From assembly GCA_902825945.1 (NCBI GenBank), contig CADECY010000073.1:1-46745 (forward strand): DNA of 46,745 nt, read 5' to 3'. Below, one piece after another: positions 23,129-32,173 of the stretch. Both the position numbers and the translations under genes were made by a program. The stretch comes from an uncultured Acidobacteriota bacterium. GTDB taxonomy: Bacteria; Acidobacteriota; Terriglobia; Bryobacterales; Bryobacteraceae. The notes under the pieces were generated by a model. The model was given only the letters and a program-made list of their open reading frames with translations, was not told the origin of the DNA and searched no databases. Position 1 is the stretch's first letter, and the number at the start of each line of letters is the position of its first letter.

Positions 23129-23691
23129 GCGGGACACCCTTTTCCGACCATCCGTTCCGTGAGCATTTGGCGGGCCCGGTGCAAGCGAGACCGGACCGTG
23201 CCTACCGGGCAACTCAACGCCGAGGCCGCCTCTTCGTAGCTCATCTCCTGGATCTCGCACAGTACCAAGACAGCCCGATATGGTTCCGGAAGCGCCAGGA
23301 TCAGCTTCCGGAGAGCCTCTCCCAGTTGCCGGCCCGACGCTTCCCGGAAAGGATCCGAGTCACCGGCCAGTTCCACCTGGTAGTCCGCCGGCGCCTCGCG
23401 CCAGCGTTTCGCCGCCAAGCGGAGCGTGTGGTTGCGTGCGATTCCGGTGAGGTAGGCGAGCAGCGACCCATGAGAGGGGTCGAAGTGGGGAGCGCGCGCC
23501 AGGAAGGCCACGAAAGTCTCCTGGACGGCCTCTTCCGCCACCTCCCTCGAGCCGGTCATGTGGAGCGCGAACCGAAAAACCGGCCCCTGATACTTCCGGT
23601 ACAGGATTACCCAGCTCTCCTCGGAGCCCTCGAGCAGCCTTTGTACTAGAGGCCCATCTTCCAGACGTTCGGTCTCCATTGCCTTAACCAT
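23125..23691 (-). CDS. ECF-family RNA polymerase sigma factor
   Basis: 188 aa from ATG 23691 (MVKAMETERLEDG); the ATG at 23679 is equally possible. Region 2 runs through SWVILYRKYQGPVFRFALH, EEAVQETFVAFLARAPHFD and SLLAYLTGIARNHTLRL; region 4 carries the helix-turn-helix LVLCEIQEMSYEEAASALS, GTVRSRLHRARQML. These are complete, unlike the remnant at 6802-7195. It directs RNA polymerase to a regulon that probably includes its own operon. Its stop overlaps the anti-sigma start (ATGA). The gene is divergent from the histidine-kinase gene, with ~200 bp between them. Confidence 0.93.
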   Translation of the reverse strand: MVKAMETERLEDGPLVQRLLEGSEESWVILYRKYQGPVFRFALHMTGSREVAEEAVQETFVAFLARAPHFDPSHGSLLAYLTGIARNHTLRLAAKRWREAPADYQVELAGDSDPFREASGRQLGEALRKLILALPEPYRAVLVLCEIQEMSYEEAASALSCPVGTVRSRLHRARQMLTERMVGKGCPA

Positions 23692-23712
23692 TGTTGCCGG
23701 ATGACGGGCCGG

Positions 23713-23719
23713 AAGTTCC
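23713..23719 (-). promoter_or_regulatory. GGAACTT, ECF-type -35-like box before the sigma gene
   Basis: GGAACTT on the minus strand equals the classical ECF (sigma-E type) -35 word. A start of transcription ~35 bases further on would fall near 23681, which would favour translation from the ATG at 23679. No good -10 partner was found, so autoregulation from this site is only a suggestion. Confidence 0.3.
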
Positions 23720-23896
23720 AAAGTTTTCGTACGGGCGGCGACGCGCGGGCCGCGCCTCTTGGAATCAACGACTTGCGAGCGACGGTTCAGACTCAGGACC
23801 GAGCGTACTAGCACTCGATCAGCGGACGCAGGACCAAAATGAACCGAATTTACCTACGCAATCTAAGCCTTTCGGCGTACCCTTTCTAATAGGAAC

Positions 23897-25471
23897 ATGA
23901 ACCCGCAAAACGCACAGTCCGCTAGGGGCGCCGAGATCCGCTCGGTGATTGGCGGCCGGTTTCACATTGTCGTGCTCGCTCTCGGTCTCGCGTTCATGGC
24001 TTGGAATTCGAAGGATCTGTACCAACTTCTCGCCGACCCTCTTCCGTCGCCACGCTCCGCCGAGGTACACGCGGGGCTGGACACCCTCTACTCGAGCCTG
24101 GTCACCGAAATGGAGCGCCAGCGGAGCGACACCCAGCATTCGGCGGCGGCCGCATCGAAGAGGATAGAGACCTTGCTGAAGATGCTCGAAACCAATTTGG
24201 CGGATCTCCACCTCAGCGCGGAGGGCATGGGGGACGTGCGGCCCTATCTCGGCAATGCCTCGCAATACATCTCGATGGCTGAGTTGGCCAGTTGGGAATT
24301 GCGCCGGATGACTCGCGAAGACAACGTGCATGGCATGGAATTGGAGGCGCGCGCCAACATCACGATGGCAATGGCGGAAATCCGGGCGGCGCTGCAGAGC
24401 GTCGGCGCGCCCACGTGGGACTTAGTGCAGAGCGAAAGGGACAATCGGATCCGCCACATCGCGGCCAACCTCGGTTTCGGCCTGCTGGCGATCGGAATGC
24501 TCATCTACCTGTTCCTCGACAAGCGGCTCAAGGATCTGAGCGAGGCTGAAAACGCGGCCGCTTACTGGGCGGCCAATCCGCCGCCATGGGCCGTGGGGGC
24601 CAGTGCCAAGCCACGCACCTCGGACATGGTGATCAACCTCGATGACACGATGGTCGTTCGCGCCGAAGTTCCGGGAACGGAGCCGCGCGCCACTGCGGGT
24701 CAACCTCCGGTAGTACAAGAGGAAGCCGAGCCGCTCGAAGAATCGGTTGCCACCAACCTCGAAGGTGCGCGGCTGCTGGCGGGAGCAGCCGCGCGCAGCC
24801 TCCATCACGATTTAACGGTGATCAACGGCTATTCCGATTTGCTGCTGGAGTCGTTACCCGGTGACAACCCGGTTCGCCCGGACGTACAGGCCATCCGCCG
24901 GGCGGGCGAACGGGCGAACGTACTCGCGGGACAACTGCAGGCGTTCTCCGATTCCAAGCCCGAACGCTGGGAAAGCTTCGAGATCAACAACTGGCTTGAA
25001 GAGATGCGTCCGCGCGTCGAAGCCCTGATTCCTCCGGGCGTCCAACTGCGGTACAGCCTGAACCCGGCTGCCGGAGTGGCACGGGGAGATCCAGATCGCC
25101 TCGAGCAGGCGATCAAGAGCCTGGTCCTGAACGCGACTGACGCTATGCCTTCGGGCGGCGAGTTGTCGGTCGAAACAGCGGTTACGGAACCATCGGCGGG
25201 AGAGTTCTGGTCCACGATCACGGTTCGCGACACGGGACGGGGCATCGACAACACCGCGCTCCGGCACCTGTTCGACGCCAAGACGAGCGGCATCGGCGCT
25301 GGCAGTACCGGTATCGGCCTGCCCGCGGTGGCGTCGATTCTCGAAGAGCATCGGGGTCACGTGGAGGTGGAAAGCGTCCCCGGGAAGGGGTCGTCGTTCC
25401 ATCTGCTGATCCCCAAACTCGTTGCCGCGCGTCCGCGGCAGACGGCATCGGCGACGCGGCTATCACGATAG
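23897..25471 (+). CDS. Membrane sensor histidine kinase
   Basis: 524 aa. Two membrane helices (~22-37 and ~187-206) enclose an extracytoplasmic helical sensor of ~150 residues. A Pro/Glu-rich linker (~215-285) leads to the DHp domain with the H-box SLHHDLTVINGYSDLLLE; the phosphorylated residue is His304 (H-D-L). The ATPase domain has the N box LNATDAMPSGG (Asn412), G1 DTGRGID (445-451) and G2 GSTGIGLP. It autophosphorylates and should pass phosphate to a response regulator, but none is encoded in the window. AGGA lies just before the ATG. A membrane PAS protein of similar topology follows 105 bp downstream on the same strand. Confidence 0.92.
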   Translation: MNPQNAQSARGAEIRSVIGGRFHIVVLALGLAFMAWNSKDLYQLLADPLPSPRSAEVHAGLDTLYSSLVTEMERQRSDTQHSAAAASKRIETLLKMLETNLADLHLSAEGMGDVRPYLGNASQYISMAELASWELRRMTREDNVHGMELEARANITMAMAEIRAALQSVGAPTWDLVQSERDNRIRHIAANLGFGLLAIGMLIYLFLDKRLKDLSEAENAAAYWAANPPPWAVGASAKPRTSDMVINLDDTMVVRAEVPGTEPRATAGQPPVVQEEAEPLEESVATNLEGARLLAGAAARSLHHDLTVINGYSDLLLESLPGDNPVRPDVQAIRRAGERANVLAGQLQAFSDSKPERWESFEINNWLEEMRPRVEALIPPGVQLRYSLNPAAGVARGDPDRLEQAIKSLVLNATDAMPSGGELSVETAVTEPSAGEFWSTITVRDTGRGIDNTALRHLFDAKTSGIGAGSTGIGLPAVASILEEHRGHVEVESVPGKGSSFHLLIPKLVAARPRQTASATRLSR

Positions 25472-25576
25472 CCCGCGGGTACTCGCGCACGCTGGGGAGC
25501 AGTACCACGCATTCGAGTACGCCGCGCCCATTGGCACCATCGGCCATCACCGCAACAATGGACTATCGCAACCACC

Positions 25577-26986
25577 ATGAAAGTAATGAACCTGTTCAAG
25601 CGATCCCGCGGCGGGCCGCTGCCTCTCGTGCTCGCCGGCGCGGGAGTGTTGGCGCTGTGGGCCGGAGGCAACCTGATGATGGTGTTCTCAAAGCCCATCC
25701 AGGATGCGCGGGCTCCGCATCTTCAGGAGAAGCTCGAAACCGCGGGCTTCTACATGCTCGAGGAAATCGAGGATCAGGGAGCGCGTCCCGATCGTGCATT
25801 CGACCCCATCAGCACCCGGGCGCGTGCTGATCGCTTCTACGAGATCTACCGCAAGGCGATTCCCGCCATTAACGCCGCCGCGGCGGGTCTGCCAGAAGCC
25901 GAAGAAGCGCTCGTGCGCGCACACGAATGGATGGAACGCGCCGACAAGCTCAGGAAAGGGATCCTGCCCGGGAGTACGGACCAGGACTGCAAGACAGCGG
26001 AAGCTGGGTGGCGCGCCAACGGCTCGCAAGCGGTGGTGGAGTTCCGGCTAGCCGCGCTGGGCCTGCGCAGCATTCCAGCCGATGCCTTGACCAACGAGCG
26101 CAAGAAACGAATCACCGGACTCTTCGTGGTACTCGCGATGGCGGGCGCCATGGCGGTCACCGCGGGCTCGGCGTTTCTGGTGAAGGAGAACCAGAAAGTC
26201 GCGGAGTCGCGGCCACAGCGCCAGCCCGCCAACGCGGCGATGCCCTCGCTGGTGGACTCGGCGGCCACGATTGCCCTCGAACTCACCCGGGAATCGATTC
26301 TCACCCTCGACCCGAGCCTTCGGATTCTCTCGATCAATCCGGCGGCCGAGCAGTTTTTCGGCTATCGATCGGAGGAACTGATGGGCGTCAATCTTCACGC
26401 GCTGATGCCCACGCTCGCGCTGCGGGGTGAGCTTCCCGAGAACGCCAGCATCGAGCCTTCGTTCGAAGGGGCGCGCCATCAGTCCGGAAGGGCGATGCAG
26501 GTGGAGCTTTCGCTTCACATGGTGAACCGGCAGGGCCGGCGGATGGTCATCGGGATCGTGCGTGAATCCGCGAAGGCGGTTGCCAGCGATGCTGGCGAGA
26601 TTCCGGAAGCGAGCGTGGTTGCCGACATGGCCAAGTATTGCCCCGCTCCGCTGGTGATTTACGACACGGACGGCTGCATCGTCCACGTCAACGACGCGTT
26701 TTCGGAAACGATGGCGGCGGAATTCGATCAGGTCCACAGCCGGCCATACTGGCGCATCTTCCTCGAAGGCGAGACAGCGGAGAAAGCCCGGCGCGAGTGG
26801 CTGCTGCTGGCCGCGCTCAATTTGCCGGATTCGATCGAACAGGACTGGCGGACCCTCGATGGGCGCACCGCATCGATGACGTGGGCGCGGTCGGCACTGC
26901 GAGACGATCAGGGGCGGGTCCGATTCGTGGTGGCGATCGGCGCGGTGAACCAGGTCCAGCCGAGAGTCCGTTCGAAAGCTGCGTGA
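25577..26986 (+). CDS. Membrane protein with two PAS domains and no output domain
   Basis: 469 aa from ATG 25577 (a second ATG three codons later is also possible). TM helices at ~14-37 and ~180-202 bracket a helical extracytoplasmic domain of ~140 residues. The cytoplasmic part holds PAS 1 (~235-345; ESILTLDPSLRILSINPAAE and FFGYRSEELMGVNLHALMP) and PAS 2 (~360-460; APLVIYDTDGCIVHVNDAF). The chain ends after PAS 2, with no kinase, cyclase, GGDEF or HTH segment. It therefore probably works by contact with another protein; the histidine kinase encoded just upstream, with the same two-helix topology, is the obvious candidate. Ligands are unknown. Confidence 0.82.
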   Translation: MKVMNLFKRSRGGPLPLVLAGAGVLALWAGGNLMMVFSKPIQDARAPHLQEKLETAGFYMLEEIEDQGARPDRAFDPISTRARADRFYEIYRKAIPAINAAAAGLPEAEEALVRAHEWMERADKLRKGILPGSTDQDCKTAEAGWRANGSQAVVEFRLAALGLRSIPADALTNERKKRITGLFVVLAMAGAMAVTAGSAFLVKENQKVAESRPQRQPANAAMPSLVDSAATIALELTRESILTLDPSLRILSINPAAEQFFGYRSEELMGVNLHALMPTLALRGELPENASIEPSFEGARHQSGRAMQVELSLHMVNRQGRRMVIGIVRESAKAVASDAGEIPEASVVADMAKYCPAPLVIYDTDGCIVHVNDAFSETMAAEFDQVHSRPYWRIFLEGETAEKARREWLLLAALNLPDSIEQDWRTLDGRTASMTWARSALRDDQGRVRFVVAIGAVNQVQPRVRSKAA

Positions 26987-27011
26987 CCGCTTGTCCGCGC
27001 TGAAGTATACT
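26983..27011 (+). promoter_or_regulatory. Candidate sigma-70 promoter for the second TonB-type gene
   Basis: GTGACC (26983-26988, four of six matches to TTGACA) and TATACT (27006-27011, five of six to TATAAT) are spaced by 17 bp. The -35 overlaps the stop codon of the PAS gene. The transcript would have a leader of ~73 bases that includes the 14-bp palindrome at 27054-27067. Confidence 0.45.
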
Positions 27012-27053
27012 CGTTAGCAACGCGGGTCTCCTCTGTTTGGTTCTCCGCTGGAA

Positions 27054-27067
27054 AGACCCCGGGGTCT
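27054..27067. promoter_or_regulatory. 14-bp perfect palindrome in the leader of the TonB-type gene
   Basis: AGACCCCGGGGTCT reads the same on both strands and lies 23 bp before the ATG at 27091, just ahead of the ribosome site GAAGGAGG. It could be a repressor operator or an RNA hairpin affecting translation. Confidence 0.35.
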
Positions 27068-27090
27068 GAGACTGTTCGAAGGAGGCTGAA

Positions 27091-30000
27091 ATGCCGATTC
27101 GCTTTCGCACGTTTCTTTCCGCCATGCTGTTACTGGCCGCGACGACTTCTCTGACGGCTCAGTTCACCACGGCAAGTTTGGGCGGCACGATTTCCGACTC
27201 GTCGGGCGCCGCCGTGCCCGAAGCAACGGTCACCGTCCGCAATACCGGGACCGGATTCACACAATCCGCGCAGAGCGGAGTGACTGGGTCCTACCTGTTC
27301 TCGCGGCTGCCGCTCGGCACCTATGAGCTTCGGGTGGAGAAGACGGGCTTCGGCTCGCAAACACAGTCGGGCATCCGGCTGACGGTGGATCAGATGGCGA
27401 CGCAGAACATCGTGCTGTCCGTGGGGCAGGTGTCCGAACAGGTGACCGTTCAAGCTGAGCCGGAGTTGATCGCCACGCGCACCGCCACGGGCGGGCAATT
27501 GGTGGATCAGCGCCAGATCAAGGAACTGCCGCTGCAAGGCCGCAGGCCAGAACGCCTGATCTATCTCGCGGCGGGAACAGTCGATCTCGGACGCAATGCC
27601 TGCCGCATCTGCGGACACGGCGGAATCTATCCGGGCCAGGAAACCGCCGGTGTCAACGGCGCTGGGCTGTATCAGGTCAACTTTCAGCTCGACGGTACCT
27701 CGCACAACGACACCTACGTCAATTCCGGATTGCCGTTCCCGAATCCGGACTCGGTGCAGGAGTTCAATCTCCAGTCGTCGAACTTCTCGGCCGAGTACGG
27801 CAATGCCGCAGGCGGCGTGGTGAACATCGTGACACGCGCGGGCACGAACGAATTTCACGGCTCGTGGTTCCACTTCATCCGCAACGGCGCCATGAACGCA
27901 CGCCAGTTCTTCGCACCCGTGAAGGATTCGCTCAAGCGCAACCAGTTCGGAGGCGCGCTCGGCGGGCCGATTCTCAAACAGAAGCTGTTCTTCTTCGGGA
28001 CGTTCCAAGGCACCCGCCTTCGGAACACGCCGGCCGGACTAATCCGTTTCGTGCCAACGGCCGAACAGCGCCGCGGCGACTTCTCGAACCTGCTGCCGCG
28101 CCAGTTGGTTGATCCGGTGTCACGCCAACCGGTGCCGGGCAACATCATTCCGGCGTCGCGCCTGAATCCGGTTTCGCGATATTTCCTCGACTTCATCCCG
28201 CTGCCGAACGGCCCGGGCGGACAGGTGACTTTCCCCGGATTCCCGGTGCAGCAGACCGAGAACCAATTCATGCCCAAGGTGGACTACACGAGCGGGCGGC
28301 ATCAGTTGAGCGGGCGCTACTACTTCACCGATTTCGACTTTCCGGCGGGCATTGACAAGGTAAACATTCTCGCGGCGCGCAGCGGCAACGCCGTGCGGCT
28401 GCAGAATATTTCGATCAATCACGTCTTCACGCTGTCGCCCACGTTCCTATTGACATCGACCTTCGGTTTGAACCGGCAACGCGGCGGGTCGCTCTCGGGC
28501 GCGCCGTTCAGCTTCCGCGACGCCGGGTCGAAGCTGCTCGGACCGCAGGATTCCGAACTGAAGTTTCCACCCTCGCTCAATTTGAGCGTCACCGATGGAT
28601 TTTCGATCGGAACCAGCCACAAGGGCGACTTCGACCGTGGCGATTTCACGATCCGCGAAGTGGCAACCAAGATCAAGGGCAACCACGAGCTCCGTTTCGG
28701 CGGCGAGGCGGTGCGTGTCACCAACCACATCACCAACAGTTTCCAGATGATGGGGAACTTCACCTTCAACGGCCAGCTTTCGGGCAACGGACTTTCCGAT
28801 TACATGTTCGGGCGCGCATCGTCGTTCGTCCAGGGCGGTGGCGAGTTCAAGGATCTCAAGGGAGTCCGGTGGAGCTTCTTCGTGCAGGACAACTGGCGCG
28901 TAACCAAGCGCCTCGCGGTAAATCTCGGCGTACGCTGGGATCCCTATTGGGCGCCGTACGATCGCCAGGGCCGCGTGGTTTGCTTCCAGCCGGGCGGCGG
29001 ACAGAAGTCAGCGCGATATCCGAACGCACCGGCGGGGATGTTGTACGGTGGCGACAACGGCTGTCCGTTGGCGGGGCACGACAACAACACTTGGAACATT
29101 GGCCCGCGGCTCGGCATGGCCTACCGGCTGACCGAGGACGGCAAGACCAGCCTGCGAGCAGGCTTCGGTCTCTACTACACCCCGATTCAGACAAGCAATT
29201 TCAACCCGTATACGAACATCGCGCCTTTCGCCGGAACGTTCTCGCTGCAGGATCTCGCATTCGAAGATCCGTACGGAAGCAAGGGGCAGACGAACCCGTT
29301 CCCGCAGAACTTCGGGCCGAGGGTGCCGGGGCCCGAGTTCGCGTTCGCGCCAATCAACGACATCCGGGCCTACTTCACCCGGGACTATCGCATTCCGCAA
29401 TTGGCGACCTGGAGCATCCGCCTGGAACGCCAGTTTGGAAAGGACTGGGTGGGCAGCTTGGCCTATCTCGGCAACAAGGGGACGTTCCTGCAGGTGACGC
29501 TCGACGAGAATCCCGCGATCTACGGACCCACGGCAACGGTCGGAAACACGCAGCAACGGCGTGTTTATCCGAACTTCGGGCGGGTGAGCCGTACCGAAGC
29601 CGGAGCGAATTCGTCGTTCCAATCGGTACAGTGGAACCTCGAGAAGCGCTTCGCTGCGGGCTACTCGATTCTCACCAACTACGCGTGGTCACGAACGCTC
29701 GACGACGTCAACAACATCAATCCGTTCAACCGCCGCGCCTACCACAGCCTCGCGGTGGAGGACATCAAGAGCAACTTCAAGTTCTCGAACGTCTGGGATG
29801 TCCCGCGCATGAAGGTGAACTCGGCCGCGGCCAAGCATCTGTTGCACGGCTGGCAGTTGAACGGCATCGTCACCTGGCAAAGCGGGTTCCCGTTCTCGGT
29901 GGCGAGCGGACGCGACAATTCGTTCTCGGGCGTCAACGGCGATCTCGCCGATTTCCGGGGCGGCAATCCGAGTCTTTCCGGCGGCCGCTCGCGCAACGAT

Positions 30001-30303
30001 CAACTGTTCCAGTGGTTCGACACCTCGCTGTTCACTGCGAATGCGCTGGGCACGTTCGGCAATTCCGGGCGCAACATCATCCGCGGGCCGAAGTTCTTCA
30101 ACACCGACTTCGGACTGCTGAAGGACACTGCGATCACCGAGCGGATGGGATTGCAGTTCCGCGCGGAGTTCTTCAACGTGTTCAACAATCCGAACTTCCG
30201 GCTGCCGAACTCGAACGCTTCGTCGGCGCAGTTCGGCCGGATCACGGCGGTGGTCGACGACAACCAGCGAATTGTTCAGCTCGCGCTGAAGCTGTCGTTT
30301 TAA
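27091..30303 (+). CDS. TonB-dependent-receptor-like outer-membrane protein with carboxypeptidase-regulatory domain
   Basis: 1070 aa; strong ribosome site GAAGGAGG before the ATG. A signal peptide (MPIRFRTFLSAMLLLAATTS) is followed by a Cna-B/carboxypeptidase-regulatory domain (TASLGGTISDSSGAAVPEAT..., ~24-110). A plug region has LIATRTATGGQLVDQ, LPLQGRRPERLIYLAAG, FQLDGTSHNDTYVN and VVNIVTRAGTNEFHGSWFH; the rest is a beta-barrel ending in ...QLALKLSF with a terminal Phe. A Cys pair in 'NACRICGHGG' (~168-176) is unusual in the plug. It is of the same family as the gene at 16290-19979, but the two are diverged in sequence and ~160 residues different in length. The ligand is unknown. It converges with the VOC gene, 21 bp apart. 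Confidence 0.92.
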   Translation: MPIRFRTFLSAMLLLAATTSLTAQFTTASLGGTISDSSGAAVPEATVTVRNTGTGFTQSAQSGVTGSYLFSRLPLGTYELRVEKTGFGSQTQSGIRLTVDQMATQNIVLSVGQVSEQVTVQAEPELIATRTATGGQLVDQRQIKELPLQGRRPERLIYLAAGTVDLGRNACRICGHGGIYPGQETAGVNGAGLYQVNFQLDGTSHNDTYVNSGLPFPNPDSVQEFNLQSSNFSAEYGNAAGGVVNIVTRAGTNEFHGSWFHFIRNGAMNARQFFAPVKDSLKRNQFGGALGGPILKQKLFFFGTFQGTRLRNTPAGLIRFVPTAEQRRGDFSNLLPRQLVDPVSRQPVPGNIIPASRLNPVSRYFLDFIPLPNGPGGQVTFPGFPVQQTENQFMPKVDYTSGRHQLSGRYYFTDFDFPAGIDKVNILAARSGNAVRLQNISINHVFTLSPTFLLTSTFGLNRQRGGSLSGAPFSFRDAGSKLLGPQDSELKFPPSLNLSVTDGFSIGTSHKGDFDRGDFTIREVATKIKGNHELRFGGEAVRVTNHITNSFQMMGNFTFNGQLSGNGLSDYMFGRASSFVQGGGEFKDLKGVRWSFFVQDNWRVTKRLAVNLGVRWDPYWAPYDRQGRVVCFQPGGGQKSARYPNAPAGMLYGGDNGCPLAGHDNNTWNIGPRLGMAYRLTEDGKTSLRAGFGLYYTPIQTSNFNPYTNIAPFAGTFSLQDLAFEDPYGSKGQTNPFPQNFGPRVPGPEFAFAPINDIRAYFTRDYRIPQLATWSIRLERQFGKDWVGSLAYLGNKGTFLQVTLDENPAIYGPTATVGNTQQRRVYPNFGRVSRTEAGANSSFQSVQWNLEKRFAAGYSILTNYAWSRTLDDVNNINPFNRRAYHSLAVEDIKSNFKFSNVWDVPRMKVNSAAAKHLLHGWQLNGIVTWQSGFPFSVASGRDNSFSGVNGDLADFRGGNPSLSGGRSRNDQLFQWFDTSLFTANALGTFGNSGRNIIRGPKFFNTDFGLLKDTAITERMGLQFRAEFFNVFNNPNFRLPNSNASSAQFGRITAVVDDNQRIVQLALKLSF

Positions 30304-30324
30304 TCTCGGGACCAGACCGGGGGG

Positions 30325-31110
30325 CTACAGCGTGTCGAGCCCCTCGGTCAGTTCCACGTAGGTTCCCCACGGATCGGTGAAGAAGGCCAGCTTCAACCCA
30401 ATCGCCGGCACGTCGCGATAGGGAACATCGAACTTCACGCCCGCGGCTTCGAGCTTCTTGCAGAAGGCTTCGAGGCCGCGCACTTCGAAGCCGATGTGAT
30501 CGACGCTGCGGGATTTCGAGGGCGCAACCGGCGTCTTCGACACACCCCAACTCAGATCGACGCCGGGAAGATCGGCTTTTTCGAACTTGCCACGGCGGCC
30601 CGGAATCGCGCCGAAGTGTTTGACGTACCAGGCGCGCATCTCCTCGACGTGTTGCGAGTAAAAGTGGATGTGGTGATGCGCGATCGGAACCTTCATCTCC
30701 GGCACTTCGGTGAACTCCACCTTGATCGCGTCCGGAAACATGATGAACATCTGCTTGGTTTCGGGCATTTCGCGGACCACCTTGCAGCCCGCCGCCACCA
30801 GCTTCTCCTTCACGGGTGCGAGTTTCGGCACGATGAAGCCGAGATGGTTGACGATCGACTCCTCGGTTCCGCCCGTGGGGTCGCCCTTGCGGAACGCGAG
30901 CACGCCGTCGGGCAGTACCAGCACGTCGAGTTGGCCGCGTTTGACCTGCTTGATCCCGAGGACGTCACGCCAGATCTTGCGGTGCACCTCCGGATCTGGC
31001 ACCAGCATGTGAAGGTGGCCCATCGTGACGCCTTCCTTGTTGTGAGGGGGCAGTTGGGCGAATAGGCTCGGCGTGAGCGCGAGCAGGGTGAAAATGGCCG
31101 GGGTCCGCAT
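30325..31110 (-). CDS. Secreted VOC (glyoxalase/dioxygenase) superfamily protein
   Basis: 261 aa. The ATG at 31110 gives a signal peptide (MRTPAIFTLLALTPSLFAQ). Two VOC modules follow: the first starts TMGHLHMLVPDPEVHRKIW (~40) and pairs with KVEFTEVP; the second starts IAHHHIHFYSQHVEEMRAWY and VDHIGFEVRGL, ending FFTDPWGTYVELTEG. The His and Glu residues at the beta-1 and beta-4 ends (HLH/HIH..., VELTE) are the usual metal ligands, so a metalloenzyme (lyase, isomerase or ring-cleaving dioxygenase) is possible. Most VOC enzymes are cytoplasmic, so the signal peptide is noteworthy. It is divergent from purM with 31 bp between starts. Confidence 0.85.
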   Translation of the reverse strand: MRTPAIFTLLALTPSLFAQLPPHNKEGVTMGHLHMLVPDPEVHRKIWRDVLGIKQVKRGQLDVLVLPDGVLAFRKGDPTGGTEESIVNHLGFIVPKLAPVKEKLVAAGCKVVREMPETKQMFIMFPDAIKVEFTEVPEMKVPIAHHHIHFYSQHVEEMRAWYVKHFGAIPGRRGKFEKADLPGVDLSWGVSKTPVAPSKSRSVDHIGFEVRGLEAFCKKLEAAGVKFDVPYRDVPAIGLKLAFFTDPWGTYVELTEGLDTL

Positions 31111-31119
31111 GCAATCGCT

Positions 31120-31125
31120 ATTATA
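31120..31125 (-). promoter_or_regulatory. TATAAT -10-like element before the VOC gene
   Basis: A perfect TATAAT on the minus strand ends 9 bp before the ATG at 31110, with no good -35. As for the CocE gene, this would give a leaderless or nearly leaderless transcript. On the plus strand the same place offers TATAAG for purM. Confidence 0.35.
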
Positions 31126-31141
31126 AGAGTTCGCCAACAGC

Positions 31142-32173
31142 ATGAAGAAGATCTCCTATAGCGACGCGGGTGTCAGCATCGACGAGGCCGATCGCGCGGT
31201 CAGCCGTATCAAGAGCCTCGCGCAAGCCACTTTCAACCAGAACGTTCTCACCGGAATCGGCAGTTTTGGCGCCGCCTACCAGCTTCGCGGCTGGAAGAAG
31301 CCTGTGCTGATCAGCTCCGCGGATGGCGTGGGGACCAAACTCAAGGTCGCGTTCATGACCGGGATCCACAACACCGTGGGCGAGGATCTGGTGAACCACT
31401 GTGTCAACGACATCATGGTGCAGGGTGCCGATCCGCTGTTCTTTCTCGACTACTTCGCGACCGGCAAGCTCTCCGCGCCCGTGACGGCACAGGTGATCGA
31501 AGGGATCGCGCGCGGATGCTCGCTCAATGGCTGCGCGCTCATCGGCGGCGAGACCGCGGAAATGCCTGGACTCTACGCCGATGGCGAGTACGATCTCGCC
31601 GGATTCATCGTGGGCGCGATCGAGCGGAAGAGCCTGATCACCGGAGCGAAGATCCGCAAGGGTGACGTGTTGCTCGCCATGCCTTCGACGGGACTGCACA
31701 CGAACGGCTACTCGCTTGCGCGGAAACTGCTGTTCGAGGTGGCGGGATACAAGCCGGAGTCGAAGGTGGACGAACTCGGCTGCACGGTGGGCGAGGAGCT
31801 GCTGAAGGTCCACCGGAGCTATGCACCGGCAGTCCGCGCGTTACGGGACGCGGGCATTCTGAGAGGTGCCGCGCATATCACCGGCGGCGGCATCACTGAA
31901 AACACGCCACGCATGCTGCCTGCGGGACTCGCCGCGGAGATCCATACCAAGACCTGGACCATTCCGCCGGTTTTCGAACTCCTGCGCAAGACCGGCAACG
32001 TTCCCGTCGATGACTGGCGCCGCACGTTCAATCTGGGCGTGGGAATGATTCTCGCCGTGAGTGAGCGGAAGGCCGCCAAGGCCGAGGCGCTCCTCAAGAA
32101 GGCCAAGATGCCGAACTGGCGGATCGGCCGCGTGGTGGAGGCGAAGGCGAAGAAGCGCGTGGTGTACGCCTGA
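31142..32173 (+). CDS. purM: Phosphoribosylformylglycinamidine cyclo-ligase (AIR synthetase)
   Basis: 343 aa, the normal PurM length. ISYSDAGVSIDEADRAVSRI opens the protein; SSADGVGTKLKVAFMTG, NHCVNDIMVQGADPLFFLDY and LIGGETAEMPGLY are the ATP- and substrate-binding signatures; GGGITENTPRMLP is conserved near the C-terminal part. It closes the imidazole ring (FGAM + ATP to AIR), step five of purine synthesis, in the cytoplasm. Its stop overlaps the purN start (TGATG), so the two are translationally coupled, and this pair heads a five-gene operon. Confidence 0.97.
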   Translation: MKKISYSDAGVSIDEADRAVSRIKSLAQATFNQNVLTGIGSFGAAYQLRGWKKPVLISSADGVGTKLKVAFMTGIHNTVGEDLVNHCVNDIMVQGADPLFFLDYFATGKLSAPVTAQVIEGIARGCSLNGCALIGGETAEMPGLYADGEYDLAGFIVGAIERKSLITGAKIRKGDVLLAMPSTGLHTNGYSLARKLLFEVAGYKPESKVDELGCTVGEELLKVHRSYAPAVRALRDAGILRGAAHITGGGITENTPRMLPAGLAAEIHTKTWTIPPVFELLRKTGNVPVDDWRRTFNLGVGMILAVSERKAAKAEALLKKAKMPNWRIGRVVEAKAKKRVVYA

